Part shown: piece by piece, positions 8,421 through 17,203 of the stretch
How the letters are laid out: every line of letters starts with the position of its first letter
How positions within the stretch are numbered: the stretch's first letter is position 1
NCBI GenBank assembly: GCA_016699695.1
Contig: CP065006.1
Coordinates: 1,054,001 to 1,118,000, forward strand
Source: Bacteroidota bacterium
GTDB taxonomy: Bacteria > Bacteroidota > Bacteroidia > Bacteroidales > UBA10428
Length of the DNA stretch: 64,000 nt
Direction: 5' to 3'
The notes under the pieces: generated by a model
The model's input: only the letters and a program-made list of their open reading frames with translations
The model's database searches: none
Told to the model about the DNA's origin: nothing
Position numbers and translations under genes: made by a program

Positions 8421-9050
8421 ATGAGTACATCATCGAAAAATTTAAAACTGTTTACTGCTCCCTTCAATCTGCACAACCCAATTACAGTGCAGGTTCTTGG
8501 AATCTGTTCGGCACTTGCGGTAACAGTTAAACTGAAACCTGCAATTGTGATGGGTGTTTCAGTAATGGTAGTAACTGCCTTTTCTAACCTTCTCATATCG
8601 CTCATGAGAGACTATATACCGCCCCGTATCAGAATCATAGTGCAGCTGGTAGTGGTGGCTGCTCTCGTTATATTGGTTGACCAGGTTCTGCGCGCATTTG
8701 TTTACGACGTCAGTAAGCAATTATCGGTATATGTCGGCCTTATTATTACCAACTGTATCATCATGGGAAGATTGGAAGCCTATGCGATGGCTAATAAACC
8801 CTGGCCCTCCTTTGTTGATGGTGTAGGAAATGGAGCAGGCTATGCAGTTATTCTGATCATGATTGGTTTTACCAGAGAACTACTTGGTTCTGGAAGCCTG
8901 CTTGGTTACAATGTGGTACCCCAGTCATTCTACGAAGCTGGGTATATGAATAACGGTATGATGATTATGCCCCCAATGGCACTGATAGTAGTTGGCCTCA
9001 TCATCTGGGTGCAACGTAGCAAATTCCCTGAACTGAACGAAACGCATTAA
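8421..9050 (+). CDS. nqrD: Na+-translocating NADH:quinone reductase subunit D
   Basis: Integral membrane subunit of 209 residues with six predicted helices, homologous to NqrE and to RnfE. NqrD and NqrE together hold a buried iron centre ligated by four cysteines. Here the two expected residues are present at Cys29 (LGICSAL) and Cys112 (ITNCIIMG), the same numbers as in the Vibrio cholerae subunit. A short soluble N-terminus contains the family's APFNLHNPI motif. Spacing to nqrC is 17 bp and to nqrE 18 bp, consistent with one transcript. Confidence 0.97.
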   Translation: MSTSSKNLKLFTAPFNLHNPITVQVLGICSALAVTVKLKPAIVMGVSVMVVTAFSNLLISLMRDYIPPRIRIIVQLVVVAALVILVDQVLRAFVYDVSKQLSVYVGLIITNCIIMGRLEAYAMANKPWPSFVDGVGNGAGYAVILIMIGFTRELLGSGSLLGYNVVPQSFYEAGYMNNGMMIMPPMALIVVGLIIWVQRSKFPELNETH

Positions 9051-9068
9051 AATTATAAAAGCACTACC

Positions 9069-9686
9069 ATGCAGGAGTATATCAATATAATAGTTAAGGC
9101 CATTTTTAGCGAGAACATGATTTTCGCTTTTTTCCTCGGCATGTGTTCATACCTTGCCGTGTCGAAAACAGTAAAAACATCGCTGGGGCTTGGAATCGCC
9201 GTAATTTTCGTGCAAATGGTTACCGTACCGGTTAACTACCTTTTGCTGGAAAATGTTTTAAAACCCGGAGCCTTAACCTGGCTCGGAGGTTCTTTTTCTG
9301 AAATTGATCTGTCGTTTCTAAGTTTTATGATTTACATTGCCACTATTGCTGCAATGGTTCAGTTAGTAGAGATGATAGTAGAGAAATTTTCACCCAGCCT
9401 ATACAATTCTTTAGGAATATTTCTTCCGTTGATCGCTGTGAACTGTGCAATCCTTGCAGGATCGTTGTTTATGGAGCAGCGTGAATATCAAAATATGGGT
9501 GAGGTATTATCCTTTTCATTCGGATCGGGATTTGGCTGGGCTCTGGCAATTGTTACACTTGCCGCAATACGCGAAAGAATAAGGTATTCAAACATTCCGG
9601 CCCCCTTGCGTGGTTTGGGTATCACCTTTATAATTACAGGTTTGCTTGGAATAGCATTTATGAGTTTTATGGGCATCAAACTTTAA
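9069..9686 (+). CDS. nqrE: Na+-translocating NADH:quinone reductase subunit E
   Basis: Membrane subunit of 205 residues with six helices in inverted topology relative to NqrD. The other two iron ligands are visible as Cys26 (LGMCSYLAV) and Cys126 (VNCAILAG). The SFGSGFGWALAI segment near 150-161 is typical. With NqrD it forms the electron bridge between the NqrF iron-sulfur cluster and the NqrC FMN. Its stop is 21 bp before nqrF. Confidence 0.97.
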   Translation: MQEYINIIVKAIFSENMIFAFFLGMCSYLAVSKTVKTSLGLGIAVIFVQMVTVPVNYLLLENVLKPGALTWLGGSFSEIDLSFLSFMIYIATIAAMVQLVEMIVEKFSPSLYNSLGIFLPLIAVNCAILAGSLFMEQREYQNMGEVLSFSFGSGFGWALAIVTLAAIRERIRYSNIPAPLRGLGITFIITGLLGIAFMSFMGIKL

Positions 9687-9707
9687 CGATTTTTAACCAG
9701 TTAGAAC

Positions 9708-10964
9708 ATGATTATAGCGGCTACAACTTCGATGGTAATTCTGATAAGCATCTTATCTTTCTGGATTATCATTCTGCTACTTGTTACAAGTTTAATTATA
9801 GCACGTAACAGACTTGCTCCGCAAGGTAAGGTGGTGATTAACATCAACGATGGCAACACCGTAGAGGTTAGTCCGGGATCGACTCTATTAAGTACTCTAT
9901 CGGCTCAAAATATATTTTTACCTTCGGCATGTGGTGGCGGTGGAACCTGCGGCATGTGCCGTTGTCAGGTAATTGAGGGCGGGGGATCGATCCTATCGAC
10001 AGAAACAGGATACTTTACACGTAAGGAACAAGCCAATCACTGGCGCCTGGGTTGTCAGGTAAAAGTGCGTAACGACCTTAAAATACATGTGCCTGAAGAA
10101 ATTTTAGGCATCAAAAAATGGGAATGCGAGGTGGTTTCGAACCACAATGTTGCCACTTTTATTAAAGAATTTGTAGTAAAACTTCCGCCGGGCGAAACCC
10201 TCGATTTTAAATCGGGGGGATACATTCAGATAGATGTTCCCAAATATGAAATGGACTTTAAAGATTTGGAGGTTGAAGCTGAGTACCGCGATGAGTGGGA
10301 CAAATTCAAACTGTGGGATTTGAAAATGAAGAATTCCGAAGAAACTTATCGGGCTTATTCGATGGCCAACCACCCTGCAGAAGGAAATATTGTTATGCTC
10401 AACATACGTATAGCCACTCCACCCTGGGATGCCAAAACCGGAAGTTGGGCAAAGGTTAACCCTGGTATTTGTTCATCGTACATCTTTTCGCGCAAACCCG
10501 GCGATAAAGTAACCATCTCGGGCCCTTATGGCGAATTCTTTATTCAAGACACCAACAACGAAATGCTCTATATTGGTGGTGGGGCTGGTATGGCCCCTTT
10601 GCGTTCTCATCTTTTCCATCTGTTTCATACTGCAAAATCTGGCCGGAAAGTAAGTTATTGGTACGGAGCTCGCTCGCGCCGTGAAATATTTTACGAAGAT
10701 CAATTCCGTGCCATTGAAAAAGAATTTCCCAACTTTAAATTTGTAATTGCTTTAAGCGATCCACAGCCCAACGACAACTGGGACGGCCCTGTTGGCTTTA
10801 TTCACCAGGTGATTTATGACAATTACCTCAGCAAACACGAAGCCCCGGAAGATATTGAGTATTACATGTGCGGCCCCGGCCCTATGGTTGGAGCAGTGAA
10901 AAAAATGTTGTACAACCTGGGTGTAGCTGATGAAAGTATCTATTTCGACGACTTTGGAAATTAA
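9708..10964 (+). CDS. nqrF: Na+-translocating NADH:quinone reductase subunit F (NADH entry)
   Basis: The NADH-oxidising subunit, 418 residues. An N-terminal membrane anchor (about 10-30) is followed by a 2Fe-2S ferredoxin domain with ligands Cys75, Cys81, Cys84 and Cys116 (motif CGGGGTCGMC, then LGCQV). A ferredoxin-reductase module comes next: an FAD-binding RAYSMANHP near 216-224, an NADH-binding GGGAGMAPLRSH near 289-300, and a CGPGPM motif near 387-392. The spacing of cysteines matches the Vibrio protein with a five-residue shift. Last gene of the operon, followed by a clear terminator. Confidence 0.97.
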   Translation: MIIAATTSMVILISILSFWIIILLLVTSLIIARNRLAPQGKVVININDGNTVEVSPGSTLLSTLSAQNIFLPSACGGGGTCGMCRCQVIEGGGSILSTETGYFTRKEQANHWRLGCQVKVRNDLKIHVPEEILGIKKWECEVVSNHNVATFIKEFVVKLPPGETLDFKSGGYIQIDVPKYEMDFKDLEVEAEYRDEWDKFKLWDLKMKNSEETYRAYSMANHPAEGNIVMLNIRIATPPWDAKTGSWAKVNPGICSSYIFSRKPGDKVTISGPYGEFFIQDTNNEMLYIGGGAGMAPLRSHLFHLFHTAKSGRKVSYWYGARSRREIFYEDQFRAIEKEFPNFKFVIALSDPQPNDNWDGPVGFIHQVIYDNYLSKHEAPEDIEYYMCGPGPMVGAVKKMLYNLGVADESIYFDDFGN

Positions 10965-10987
10965 TTCATACCAAACAAACCAATTTT

Positions 10988-11017
10988 AAAGGAGGCTTAT
11001 CTAGCCTCCTTTTTTTA
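10988..11017 (+). terminator. Intrinsic terminator of the nqr operon
   Basis: Perfect 7-bp stem GGAGGCT (10991-10997) / AGCCTCC (11003-11009) with a 5-nt loop, followed by eight T and preceded by AAA that can extend the stem. It ends nqrABCDEF transcription before apbE. Confidence 0.92.
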
Positions 11018-11164
11018 TTTTTAGATATCAATTCTTAAGTCTATTTTCTGAGTAGGCCGTAGTTTTTTTGACAGTTTATTCCACTTCAATTTTATTCAGA
11101 ATAGCATGAGTTGCGCTACTTTTTGATTATTTAGATTCTTACCTTCGCATGAAAATCCCATACA

Positions 11165-12181
11165 ATGAATTCACTATTCAAAAAACTAACATCACTATTT
11201 TTTCTCTTTATCGCTTTATTGCCTTTATCCTGCAAACAGGAACCTGTCTATAAAAAAATACAAGGCGAAACCCAGGGTACTACCTATCATATTACCTATC
11301 AAAGCCATCCGCGAAATAATTTTCAACCCGAAATTGAAAAACTGCTGGCCGACTTCGATCTTTCATTGTCGGCCTATGTGCAGGAATCGATACTATCGAG
11401 AGTAAACCGAAACGAAACAAACGTAATGCTAGATGATTACTTTATTACGGTTTTCAATAAATCGAAAGAGATTTATACCCTCACCGATGGAGCCTTTGAT
11501 ATTACAGTAGCCCCCCTGGTAAATGCCTGGGGATTTGGTCCCGATCCGGCACAGAACGCCGACAGCGCGTTGATTGACAGCCTACGGCAATATGTGGGTA
11601 TGCCGCTTGTGAAGGTGGAAGGAAGGACATTGATTAAAAATCATCCAGCGGTGAAAATCGATGTAAATGCCATTGCACAAGGTTATTCGGCAGATGTAAT
11701 CGCAGATTTCCTCGTTAGCAAAAGAGTGGTAAACCTTATGGTTGAAATTGGAGGAGAGATTGTAACCAAAGGTTTAAATCCGAAAGGCGAAGAATGGAAA
11801 ATTGGCGTTGACAAACCCACCGACAATAACTTTTCGCCCGGGCAGAACCTTCAGGCAATCTTAAAAATTTCTGGTAAGGCGCTTGCAACCTCGGGTAATT
11901 ACAGGAAGTTTTATGAAAAAGACGGCCAGAAATACGTGCACAGCATCGACCCGCATACCGGTTACCCCGTTGTAAGTAATTTACTGAGCACTACTGTGGT
12001 TGCTTCCGATTGCATGACTGCCGATGCTATGGCTACTGCCTTTATGGTAATGGGTCTTGAAAATAGCATAGCATGGCTAACTAAGCACCCCGAATTGGAT
12101 GCCTTCCTCATTTATGCCGATGAAGATGGTAATTATAAAACTTTTATTACGGAGGGAATGAAAAACTCAATGGTGCAATAG
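11165..12181 (+). CDS. apbE: FAD:protein FMN transferase ApbE
   Basis: Transfers FMN from FAD to a threonine of target proteins through a phosphoester bond. The natural targets here are Thr218 of NqrB and the SGGT threonine of NqrC. The 338-residue protein is a lipoprotein: the N-terminal hydrophobic segment ends in LPLSC with lipid-acceptor Cys23, placing it on the periplasmic side. Family motifs include GETQGTTYHITY near 35-46, APLVNAWGFGPDP near 115-127, KIDVNAIAQGYSAD near 165-178 and HSIDPHTGYPV near 259-269. It has its own transcription unit after the nqr terminator. A TACCTTCG box at 11140-11147 may be a divergent -7 element, but no -33 fits. Confidence 0.95.
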   Translation: MNSLFKKLTSLFFLFIALLPLSCKQEPVYKKIQGETQGTTYHITYQSHPRNNFQPEIEKLLADFDLSLSAYVQESILSRVNRNETNVMLDDYFITVFNKSKEIYTLTDGAFDITVAPLVNAWGFGPDPAQNADSALIDSLRQYVGMPLVKVEGRTLIKNHPAVKIDVNAIAQGYSADVIADFLVSKRVVNLMVEIGGEIVTKGLNPKGEEWKIGVDKPTDNNFSPGQNLQAILKISGKALATSGNYRKFYEKDGQKYVHSIDPHTGYPVVSNLLSTTVVASDCMTADAMATAFMVMGLENSIAWLTKHPELDAFLIYADEDGNYKTFITEGMKNSMVQ

Positions 12182-12242
12182 GAGTCATTGTCTAGGAAAA
12201 ATTATATTCTTTCTACTGGGGTGCTTTTAAGAAAAGTGCATT

Positions 12243-12509
12243 CTATTCAGCAGATTTTTTCGACCCGAGGCCCGACACATCGACTTTTAAGTACAAAGGA
12301 TTAATGTTTTTTGCGGCTCTTTTCCGAACGGCTTCACGGTATCTCTTGTTTTCATCGCATTTCACACAGGTAATTCCCAAATGCCGCATATTTCTGTTTG
12401 TGCCTACCTCCGTTTCCGGAAAGTTACCCCCCTTCACAAAGAAAATCCTCACACCAAGAATTAAAAAGGAAATACCCACCAGCACAATCGCAATTAATAC
12501 TACTTCCAT
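12243..12509 (-). CDS. Small CxxC membrane protein next to nqr/apbE (possible NQR assembly factor)
   Basis: An 88-residue protein with one N-terminal membrane helix (residues 3-24) and a short soluble tail containing GITCVKC with Cys48 and Cys51, then a strongly basic C-terminus. Segments such as KGGNFPETEVG near 26-36 and NMRHLGITC near 40-48 look like those of a conserved small Bacteroidota protein. In gammaproteobacteria a small one-helix cysteine-rich protein, NqrM (DUF539), follows the nqr-apbE genes and helps insert iron into NqrD/NqrE. This protein has the same architecture and location but only two cysteines, so equivalence is inference. It faces apbE tail to tail with 61 bp between the stops. 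Confidence 0.72.
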   Translation of the reverse strand: MEVVLIAIVLVGISFLILGVRIFFVKGGNFPETEVGTNRNMRHLGITCVKCDENKRYREAVRKRAAKNINPLYLKVDVSGLGSKKSAE

Positions 12510-12655
12510 GTTTCAATTTTTTACAAAATTAATCAATCCTGTCATTCTATATCTTAGTTTGCAAAACAACACAAACGTATATTCAAGCTCTATTGTTGCT
12601 ATATTTGTTAAACAACAAGCCTGCTCGATTGTTCCATACTTGATAAAAAAATAAT

Positions 12656-15070
12656 ATGACCAAGAGCGCACATTCACTTCCTGCAACCAAAGACCAAATT
12701 CTTCGCGATTATAAAACCGGATGGCAAAGCCGCTATTTGAGCATGGCTGGCCGTAAAGAAGTACTTACCGGAAAGGCAAAATTTGGAATTTTTGGCGATG
12801 GCAAAGAAATTCCTCAGCTGGTGCTGGCACATTTTTTCGAAAAAGGCGACTGGCGATCGGGTTACTACCGCGACCAGACGCTGATGCTCGCCACAGAAAT
12901 GTTTACGCTCGAAGAATTTTTTTACCAACTCTACGGGGCTACCAACATCGAGCAAAACCCTTCCAATGGTGGTCGTTCGTTTAACAACCATTTTGGTTCG
13001 CGCATCCTTAAAGAAAATGGCGAATGGATCGACCTGATGGCGCAAAAGAACTCTGCTGCCGATTTATCCCCTACAGCCGGCCAGATGCCCCGTTCGATTG
13101 GCCTGGCACTGGCATCGAAAATTTATAGACACAATAAAACCCTGCATGACGAAACTACTTTTTCGAACAAAGGAAACGAGGTTGTTTTTGCCACTATTGG
13201 TGATGCAAGCACTTCCGAGGGACACTTTTTTGAAATACTGAACGCAGCAGGTGTGTTGCAAGTACCCTTGGTAACCTGCGTGTGGGATGATGGCTATGGC
13301 ATTTCGGTAGAAAAAGAAAAACAAACCATAAAAGGCAGCATCTCGGAAGCACTCAGCGGTTTTGAGAAAAAAGATAAGTCGAACGGATTGCTCATTTACC
13401 GCGGTAAAGGCTGGGATTATGAAGGGCTCTTCGATATCTTTAGCGAAGGTATAGCCCAGGCTCGCAAGCACCATGTGCCGGTGCTGTTTCATATCGACGA
13501 AATTACCCAACCCCTTGGGCATTCTACTTCGGGCTCGCATGAACGCTACAAATCGGCCGAACGGCTCGAATGGGAAAAGGAATATGACGGTCTTGCAAAA
13601 TTGCGCGAATTGATTCTTCAAAAGAAACTCGCAACAGCAGCACAACTCAACGCCATTGAAGCTGAAGCCAGCACAGAAGTGAATAAAGCACGTGAAATTG
13701 CATGGAAAGGTTTCCGGAAGCCCATCAATCAGCACAAGCAGGAGCTGATGGCGATTATTAAAAACCGAAGATGTGCGTGTAGGAACGAAGGAATTGATAA
13801 ACTTTCAATCTTGGTTCGTAACCTCGAACACACCGAAACCCCATTAAGAAAAGACATTACTTCTGCCGCCAGAAAACTTTTAAGGTTCGTGTGCAGCGAT
13901 TGTCCAGAGCGCGAGGACCTACAGGAAAAAATTAAGTCCTGGCTGGCACAAAACAGGTCGATGAATTTTGAACAATACAGCTCAGGAGTCTATTCGGAGA
14001 ATGAAAAATCGGTACTTCACCAGGAAGGAGTACCACCCCTATACCCAGAAAAACCTGAAGAGGTGCCAGGCAGGCTGATTATTCGCGACAACTTCGACAA
14101 ACTGTTTGCCAAATACCCCAAACTGGTTGCCTTTGGCGAAGATGTAGGTAAGATTGGCGGTGTTAACCAAACTTACGAAGGCTTGCAGGAAAAATATGGC
14201 ATAAGCCGCATTTTCGATACTGGCATTCGCGAAACAAGCATTATGGGCAAAGGTATAGGATTAGCCCTGAGGGGATTCAGGCCCATTGCCGAAATCCAAT
14301 ACCTCGATTACCTGCTTTACGGCCTGCAAACCCTCAGCGATGATCTGGCAACCCTTCACTGGCGCACTACCGCCGGCCAATCGGCACCCCTTATTGTAAG
14401 TACCCGTGGGCACAGGCTCGAAGGAATCTGGCATGCCGGTTCGCCCATAGGCATGATAATAAATGCCCTGCGCGGAATATATTTATGTGTGCCCCGCAAC
14501 ATGACTCAGGCGGCAGGATTTTACAATATGCTGCTCGAAGGACAAGACCCGGCCATCATCATTGAGCCACTCAATGCCTATCGCCTGAAGGAGCCCATGC
14601 CCCAAAACCTTGGCGAATTTAAAATCGCCCTCGGAGTGCCTGAATTTATCTGCAATGGCGACGACATTACCGTGGTAACCTATGGTTCGAGCGTACGTGT
14701 GGCACATGAGGCAGCCTTGCAACTCGAAGAATTTGGCATATTTATCGATTTGATAGATGCACAAACACTACTTCCCTTCGATATCAACCATTCGATTGTA
14801 GAATCATTGAAACGAACCCACAAGATTATTTTTATGGACGAAGATGTACCCGGAGGTGCTTCGGCTTACATGATGCAGAAAGTGCTCGAAGAGCAAGGCG
14901 GCTTTGATTACCTCGAAATGGCACCTCGTACCCTCTCCGGTCGCGACCACCGGCCGGCTTATACTTCCGATGGCGATTATTATTCGAACCCCATTGCCGA
15001 CGACCTTTTTGAAATGGCGTATGAGATAATGTGCAAGGTCAACCCAAATAAGTTCAAACCACTTCAATAA
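12656..15070 (+). CDS. 2-oxoacid dehydrogenase E1, fused alpha and beta subunits
   Basis: Thiamine diphosphate enzyme that decarboxylates a 2-oxoacid and passes the acyl group to lipoylated E2. One 804-residue chain holds both subunits. Residues 1 to about 400 are the alpha part, with the ThDP motif GDASTSEGHFFEILNAA at 182-198. Residues from about 455 are the beta part, with AFGEDVGKIGGV near 491-502, IRETSIMGKGIGLAL near 523-537 and LLPFD near 706. A linker of about 60 residues joins them. Fused E1 chains of this kind are known in Bacteroidota and usually act on branched-chain oxoacids or pyruvate; the substrate cannot be read here. The matching E2 is 20 kb away on the other strand, and no E3 gene is in the window. 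Confidence 0.9.
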   Translation: MTKSAHSLPATKDQILRDYKTGWQSRYLSMAGRKEVLTGKAKFGIFGDGKEIPQLVLAHFFEKGDWRSGYYRDQTLMLATEMFTLEEFFYQLYGATNIEQNPSNGGRSFNNHFGSRILKENGEWIDLMAQKNSAADLSPTAGQMPRSIGLALASKIYRHNKTLHDETTFSNKGNEVVFATIGDASTSEGHFFEILNAAGVLQVPLVTCVWDDGYGISVEKEKQTIKGSISEALSGFEKKDKSNGLLIYRGKGWDYEGLFDIFSEGIAQARKHHVPVLFHIDEITQPLGHSTSGSHERYKSAERLEWEKEYDGLAKLRELILQKKLATAAQLNAIEAEASTEVNKAREIAWKGFRKPINQHKQELMAIIKNRRCACRNEGIDKLSILVRNLEHTETPLRKDITSAARKLLRFVCSDCPEREDLQEKIKSWLAQNRSMNFEQYSSGVYSENEKSVLHQEGVPPLYPEKPEEVPGRLIIRDNFDKLFAKYPKLVAFGEDVGKIGGVNQTYEGLQEKYGISRIFDTGIRETSIMGKGIGLALRGFRPIAEIQYLDYLLYGLQTLSDDLATLHWRTTAGQSAPLIVSTRGHRLEGIWHAGSPIGMIINALRGIYLCVPRNMTQAAGFYNMLLEGQDPAIIIEPLNAYRLKEPMPQNLGEFKIALGVPEFICNGDDITVVTYGSSVRVAHEAALQLEEFGIFIDLIDAQTLLPFDINHSIVESLKRTHKIIFMDEDVPGGASAYMMQKVLEEQGGFDYLEMAPRTLSGRDHRPAYTSDGDYYSNPIADDLFEMAYEIMCKVNPNKFKPLQ

Positions 15071-15243
15071 TACAGCCTTCGCTAACATTTCCTTCGCCAT
15101 AGCATCAGAACCTGCCCATACTCTTGACTGATGTATTGCAATTATTTAATTTTAAAGGCTGTAATGCTTTACTTTTATTAATATACACTTCACAATTTAC
15201 TAATATGCAGGTTGTACCTTCGCCAGGTACTAAAAATTAATCT

Positions 15244-16044
15244 ATGTATCTGAAAACCCTTCAGGATAAAAATAGTAACTACAACCAAAGTACCATTCCC
15301 CAGTTTATCATTGAAGATGAACTATACATTACCAGACTTGCCAGAACCCCGATTGAACTCGACGAAGCCTTAAAACTTCGCTTCGAAGTGTTTAACCTTG
15401 AAATGGGAGAAGGCTTGCAATCTTCTTTTCAAACCCTGCGCGACGAAGATGATTTCGACCAGCAGTGCCACCATTTAATTATTATTGAAAAAGCTAGCCA
15501 AAAAATTATTGGCACCTACCGGATGCAGTCTTACGATATTGCTAAAGAAGGTAAAGGTTTTTATTCCAACGATGAGTTTGTGCTTGATTCATTGCCGGTT
15601 TCGATAATTGAAAATGCAGCAGAATTAGGCCGTGCCTGTATTGCACGCGATTTTCGTAACAAAAAAACATTGTACCTGCTCTGGTGTGGTATTGCACGTT
15701 ATGCCCAGTACACCGAAAAACGGTATCTATTTGGTTGCTGCTCGCTAAAAAGCCAAGATGACCTGGAAGGTATAAAACTCTGGCAACAGCTTAAAGATGC
15801 AGGTCACCTCGATAAAAACTTCCTGATAGGCACCCAGCCAGAGTATACCATTCGTGCCAACAAACTAATAGCCAACCAGCCCGAGATAGAAATGCCCCCG
15901 CTACTGGGCATGTACCTGCGCTATGGTGCTACTGTAATAAGTTACCCAGCCATCGACAGGGCCTTTAAAACCATCGATTATCTGGTACTACTCGACACCC
16001 ATCAGTTATCTCCTGTGGCAAGACGAATGTTCTTTGGTGAATAA
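15244..16044 (+). CDS. OlsB/GlsB-like GNAT-fold N-acyltransferase
   Basis: A 266-residue protein of the OlsB-type acyltransferase family (Acetyltransf_5), which joins a 3-hydroxy fatty acid from acyl carrier protein to the amino group of an amino acid. In Bacteroides the homologue GlsB makes the lyso-form of glycine lipids; in proteobacteria OlsB uses ornithine. Supporting segments are ALKLRFEVFNLEMGEG near 43-58, HHLIIIEKASQKIIGTYRMQ-like near 79-98, and AELGRACIARDFRN near 128-141, the family's ELGRxCV core. The O-acyltransferase partner (GlsA/OlsA) is not in the window, and the amino acid substrate is unknown. A TACCTTCG box lies 22 bp before the start. Confidence 0.85.
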   Translation: MYLKTLQDKNSNYNQSTIPQFIIEDELYITRLARTPIELDEALKLRFEVFNLEMGEGLQSSFQTLRDEDDFDQQCHHLIIIEKASQKIIGTYRMQSYDIAKEGKGFYSNDEFVLDSLPVSIIENAAELGRACIARDFRNKKTLYLLWCGIARYAQYTEKRYLFGCCSLKSQDDLEGIKLWQQLKDAGHLDKNFLIGTQPEYTIRANKLIANQPEIEMPPLLGMYLRYGATVISYPAIDRAFKTIDYLVLLDTHQLSPVARRMFFGE

Positions 16045-16256
16045 ATACTTTGATGCTATAATTCAGGGTTCCTTGTCTTATAAGGCTTAAAAAGAAATAA
16101 GTAACAATTACTTAACGCAAAATTAAATCAGAAAGCTTTATATTTTTATTCCTTAGCGTTGGCATTAAGAGAAGGGAATTAGGTTACAGAGATAAAAGAA
16201 TTTTGTACCTTGAATTGTGGAATTTGGACTCATTACCTTCCATTCATAAAAGCTGC

Positions 16257-17114
16257 ATGAATAAAACACGTCGAAAAGTTGAGATCGCAGTTATTTCCGA
16301 TGTTCACTTGGGAACCTATGGATGCCATGCCCGAGAACTCAACCGGTACCTGAAAAGTATCCATCCCGAAACCCTAATTCTCAATGGCGATATAATCGAC
16401 ATCTGGCAGTTTTCGAAGCGATACTGGCCCAACCCTCACATGAAGGTGATAAAGCAAATTTTAAATCTGTCTGCCAAAGGTACCAAAGTATATTACGTCA
16501 CCGGAAACCACGATGAAACCTTGCGCAAATTTGCCGGATTAAGCATGGGAAATTTTCACATTGTCAATAAACTCGAACTCGAACTAGATGGCAAAAAAGC
16601 CTGGATTTTCCATGGCGATGTGTTTGATGTGATCATGCAATATTCGCGGTGGCTTGCCAAACTAGGTGCGATTAGTTACGATGCCCTGATTCTCTTGAAT
16701 ATTTTCATTAATAAAACCAGCAGTCTCTTTGGCAGAGGCAAAGTATCGCTCTCGAAAAAAATCAAAGACAATGTAAAATCGGCCGTAAAATACATTAATA
16801 ATTTCGAGGAAACTGCCGCGCAGCTGGCCATTCAGAAAGGTTTCGATTACATTATATGCGGGCACATCCATCACCCCGATGACCGCATTGTGAAGGATAA
16901 TCACGGGAAAACAATCCGTTACCTCAACTCGGGCGACTGGATTGAAAACCTTACTGCCCTTGAATATAAAAAGGGTAAGTGGAAAATATACCGGTACCTC
17001 GACGACAACAAGCTGCTAACCAACAATGGCGGGGTAGACGAGGATTTTTCTTCTCCTGCTGATCTCGATAACAAAGAGTTGTTCAACCAGATGTTAAAGG
17101 AGTTTCAGAATTAA
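16257..17114 (+). CDS. LpxH-like metallophosphoesterase (UDP-2,3-diacylglucosamine diphosphatase family)
   Basis: Calcineurin-like phosphoesterase of the COG2908 group, of which LpxH, the lipid A pathway pyrophosphatase, is the best-known member. The metal-binding residues are in place: SDVHLG with Asp15 and His17, NGDIID with Asp45, GNHDE with Asn84 and His85, FHGD near 119, and CGHIHHPD near the C-terminus. I chose the ATG at 16257 (285 residues, MNKTRRKVEIAVISD). The open frame extends 18 codons upstream to a TTG, but that extension does not look like family sequence. It is followed by a glycosyltransferase gene after about 90 bp. True LpxH activity is likely but not certain, since related envelope phosphatases share these motifs. 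Confidence 0.85.
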   Translation: MNKTRRKVEIAVISDVHLGTYGCHARELNRYLKSIHPETLILNGDIIDIWQFSKRYWPNPHMKVIKQILNLSAKGTKVYYVTGNHDETLRKFAGLSMGNFHIVNKLELELDGKKAWIFHGDVFDVIMQYSRWLAKLGAISYDALILLNIFINKTSSLFGRGKVSLSKKIKDNVKSAVKYINNFEETAAQLAIQKGFDYIICGHIHHPDDRIVKDNHGKTIRYLNSGDWIENLTALEYKKGKWKIYRYLDDNKLLTNNGGVDEDFSSPADLDNKELFNQMLKEFQN

Positions 17115-17203
17115 ACACACAAATCGATGAGAAGACAAAATGTACTCCAACGCTACTTACCTTCTCATTGTTCCCAACGAATAAAAACGAATTCCCTACT
17201 CAA

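Noticed and set aside
11111..11147. Promoter for apbE with TTG and TACCTTCG
   Set aside because: The distance between any TTG and the box (14 or 26 nt) does not fit the 19-21 nt expected, so only a mention was kept in the apbE entry.
12304..12654. Plus-strand frame of 116 codons over the small CxxC protein gene
   Set aside because: It is antisense to a protein with a clear membrane helix and conserved-looking motifs, and its own translation is low in recognisable features.
13064..13735. Minus-strand frame of 223 codons inside the fused E1 gene
   Set aside because: Antisense to well-conserved ThDP-enzyme sequence; its translation is rich in Cys, Phe and His as expected for a shadow frame.
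16203..16256. Eighteen-codon N-terminal extension of the LpxH-like gene from a TTG
   Set aside because: The internal ATG places the metallophosphoesterase motif at the usual distance from the start.
17168..17203. TTG start for the MurG-like glycosyltransferase
   Set aside because: The GTG at 17204 starts the protein right at its conserved KILYAIQGTGNGH segment.
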